A stretch of DNA of 39,798 nucleotides from a virus. The stretch spans positions 1-39,798 of IMG/VR virus record IMGVR_UViG_3300025162_000012; one strand, 5' to 3'. Below, piece after piece: positions 38,555 through 39,798 of this stretch. Positions within the stretch are counted from its first letter, which is position 1, and each line of letters starts with the position of its first letter. Below the pieces are notes generated by a model that saw only the letters and a list, made by a program, of their open reading frames with translations, made no database searches and had not been told where the DNA came from. The position numbers and the translations under genes are program-made.

Positions 38555-39798
38555 TGGGTGAAGCAACTGGCGGGACAATAACTCACGCGAACGGGAAAAC
38601 GATCCACACGTTTAAACTTGGGGATTCCGGGACAAACTTTGTCGTTCCTGCCGGAGGATTAACCGTTCGTTCTCTTGTTGTCGCAGGAGGAGGCGGTGGT
38701 GGATCTTATTATATTGGTTCTGGAGGAGGAGGTGGTGGAGTGGTTTCCACGGCCTCAACCGCAGTTGCCGAAGGAAGTTATGCCGTAACGGTTGGTGATG
38801 GAGGTTCTGGTGGATCTCCTCAAAATGCAGGATCGAAAGGTAGCGACTCAAAAATAAACTTTACCTCGGCAATTACTGCAACTGGAGGAGGATACGGAGC
38901 TTGCGCTAGTGTCGCTCCGGGTAACGGAGGGTGTGGAGGCGGTGCGGTATACACCGCTGCAACCACTGTTGGAACTGGTAGTCAAGGATATAACGGTGGC
39001 CAAGCTTATGCCGGTGGAGGAGGCTATGGAGCAGGTGGAGGCGGTGGAGCAGGAGGTCTTGGTGGAAATGGTTCCTCTACGAATGGGGGAACCGGTGGAG
39101 CCGGATTTGCTTCTAACATTTCTACTGGTGGAGGCTCTTCCGTAAACTATGCAGGAGGAGGTGGCGGTGCTGCTTATGCTGCAACGGCAGGAACTGGTAC
39201 GGATGGAGGTGGAAACGGAGCTAGCACTTCTCCTGCAAATGCAACGGCAGGTGCGTCCGATACTGGTGGAGGCGGTGGAGGTTCAGAAAGAAGCGGTACT
39301 GGAATAGGCGGCAAGGGAGGCTCCGGGATTGTAATTATTTCGTATGATACTCCATCCAGCTCTTCAAGCTCGAGTAGCAGTTCAAGTTCGTCCTCCTCTT
39401 CTTCAAAATCTTCAAGCAGCTCCAGTTCAAGTAGTTCGTCCCTGAGTTCATCGTCATCGTCGAGTTCGAAAAGTTCATCGAGTTCATCGTCATCGTCGAG
39501 TTCGAAAAGTTCATCGAGTTCATCGTCATCGTCATCGTCGAGTTCGAAAAGTTCATCGAGTTCCAGTTCAAGCTCGAGTTTGTCATCCTCAAGTTCCAGC
39601 AGTTCCTCAAGCCGAAGCTCGAGTTCAAGTTCGAGCAGCAGTTCCTTGTCCTCATCTTCGAGTTCTTCGTCAAGTTCATCGAGTTCCAGTTCAAGCTCGA
39701 GTTTGTCATCCTCAAGTTCCAGCAGTTCCTCAAGCCGAAGCTCGAGTTCAAGTTCGAGCAGCAGTTCCTTGTCCTCATCTTCGAGTTCTTCGTCAAGT
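38554..39798 (+). CDS. Gly-rich/poly-Ser adhesin, N-terminal part (continues at 2)
   Basis: Residues 1-267 are a Gly-rich domain: GKTIHTFKLGDSGTNFVVP start, repeated GGGGGG runs alternating with short strands, and a GKGGSGIVIISY end. This is the pattern of phage Gly-rich tail-fibre domains (Gly_rich_2-like), thought to form a polyglycine II bundle whose loops contact the receptor. From residue 268 it is serine with single Lys, Leu, Arg and Phe residues. Joined with positions 2-697 the protein is about 616 aa, with about 296 serine-tract residues and a 53-aa tail. Start overlaps the GT9-like stop. Length of the Ser tract may be affected by assembly. Confidence 0.75.
   Translation, partial: MGEATGGTITHANGKTIHTFKLGDSGTNFVVPAGGLTVRSLVVAGGGGGGSYYIGSGGGGGGVVSTASTAVAEGSYAVTVGDGGSGGSPQNAGSKGSDSKINFTSAITATGGGYGACASVAPGNGGCGGGAVYTAATTVGTGSQGYNGGQAYAGGGGYGAGGGGGAGGLGGNGSSTNGGTGGAGFASNISTGGGSSVNYAGGGGGAAYAATAGTGTDGGGNGASTSPANATAGASDTGGGGGGSERSGTGIGGKGGSGIVIISYDTPSSSSSSSSSSSSSSSSSKSSSSSSSSSSSLSSSSSSSSKSSSSSSSSSSSKSSSSSSSSSSSSSKSSSSSSSSSSLSSSSSSSSSSRSSSSSSSSSSLSSSSSSSSSSSSSSSSSSLSSSSSSSSSSRSSSSSSSSSSLSSSSSSSSS
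39444..39557 (+). repeat. 36-bp tandem repeat in the serine tract
   Basis: Units begin at 39444, 39480 and 39516; the first two are identical 36-bp copies and the third has a 6-bp TCATCG insertion. Each encodes Ser with one Lys, so the Lys recurs every 12-14 residues. Confidence 0.85.
39552..39797 (+). repeat. 123-bp tandem repeat at right end
   Basis: Two 41-codon units starting at 39552 and 39675, essentially identical, and the second runs into the terminal 91-base overlap. The window breaks inside this repeat. Confidence 0.85.
39708..39798. repeat. Terminal direct repeat (copy at right end)
   Basis: Identical to 1-91; supports a closed or circularly permuted molecule of about 39,707 bp. 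Confidence 0.9.

Overview
The window looks like an almost complete circular or circularly permuted genome of a tailed bacteriophage, about 39.7 kb long. The first 91 bases (1-91) are identical to the last 91 (39708-39798), and one open reading frame runs in frame across that junction. Every gene I can support is on the + strand. Start and stop codons overlap very often (ATGA, GTGA, TAATG), and TGA is used as a stop. The set of head genes (small and large terminase, a P22-size portal, an acidic scaffold, an N4-gp56-like capsid protein), head-tail and hub proteins and very large internal proteins points to a podovirus-like virion. A lipobox protein beside a possible spanin partner, and an RlpA-like secreted protein, suggest a Gram-negative host. 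I see no integrase, repressor, tRNA, DNA polymerase or RNA polymerase gene, so replication probably depends on host polymerases and a lytic lifestyle is likely but not proven.

Layout, read around the circle. 23.9-32.1 kb: late promoter, terminase, portal, scaffold, capsid, small beta-rich virion proteins, and a 327-aa protein with a poly-serine tail of about 139 residues. 32.2-38.6 kb: nine tightly overlapping genes for sugar and methyl chemistry (five methyltransferase-like domains, two GT9-type and one GT-A glycosyltransferase, one SGNH-like hydrolase). 38.6 kb through the junction to 1.0 kb: a Gly-rich, poly-Ser, duplicated-motif adhesin (about 616 aa) and a second small poly-Ser protein. 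1.0-13.5 kb: head-tail adaptor, fibre and hub proteins, internal or ejection protein candidates, and a 2346-aa polyvalent protein with ADP-ribosyltransferase-like and zinc-protease-like segments. 13.5-16.6 kb: a 41-aa membrane protein, an ATP-grasp-like enzyme and a lysis-type cluster of small membrane proteins and a lipoprotein. 16.6-23.9 kb: a strong sigma70-type promoter, an RlpA-like protein, an ERF annealing protein with a YqaJ-type exonuclease, DnaD-like replication genes, a DUF1064-type nuclease and many small genes.

The most interesting signal is the pairing of three virion-type proteins carrying very long poly-serine tracts with a glycosyltransferase/methyltransferase cassette that lies between them. 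The last glycosyltransferase is translationally coupled to the adhesin. I infer a phage-encoded system that glycosylates, and perhaps O-methylates, the serine stalks. Modification of host surface glycan is the main alternative. Other notable points are a DHH-type phosphoesterase that has lost its metal ligands, a membrane ORF overprinted on a glycosyltransferase gene, a possible three-way-junction RNA at the start of the RlpA-like gene, and extreme enrichment of GATC with a few GATC-free islands.

All family names come from reading motifs by eye; no database search was possible.
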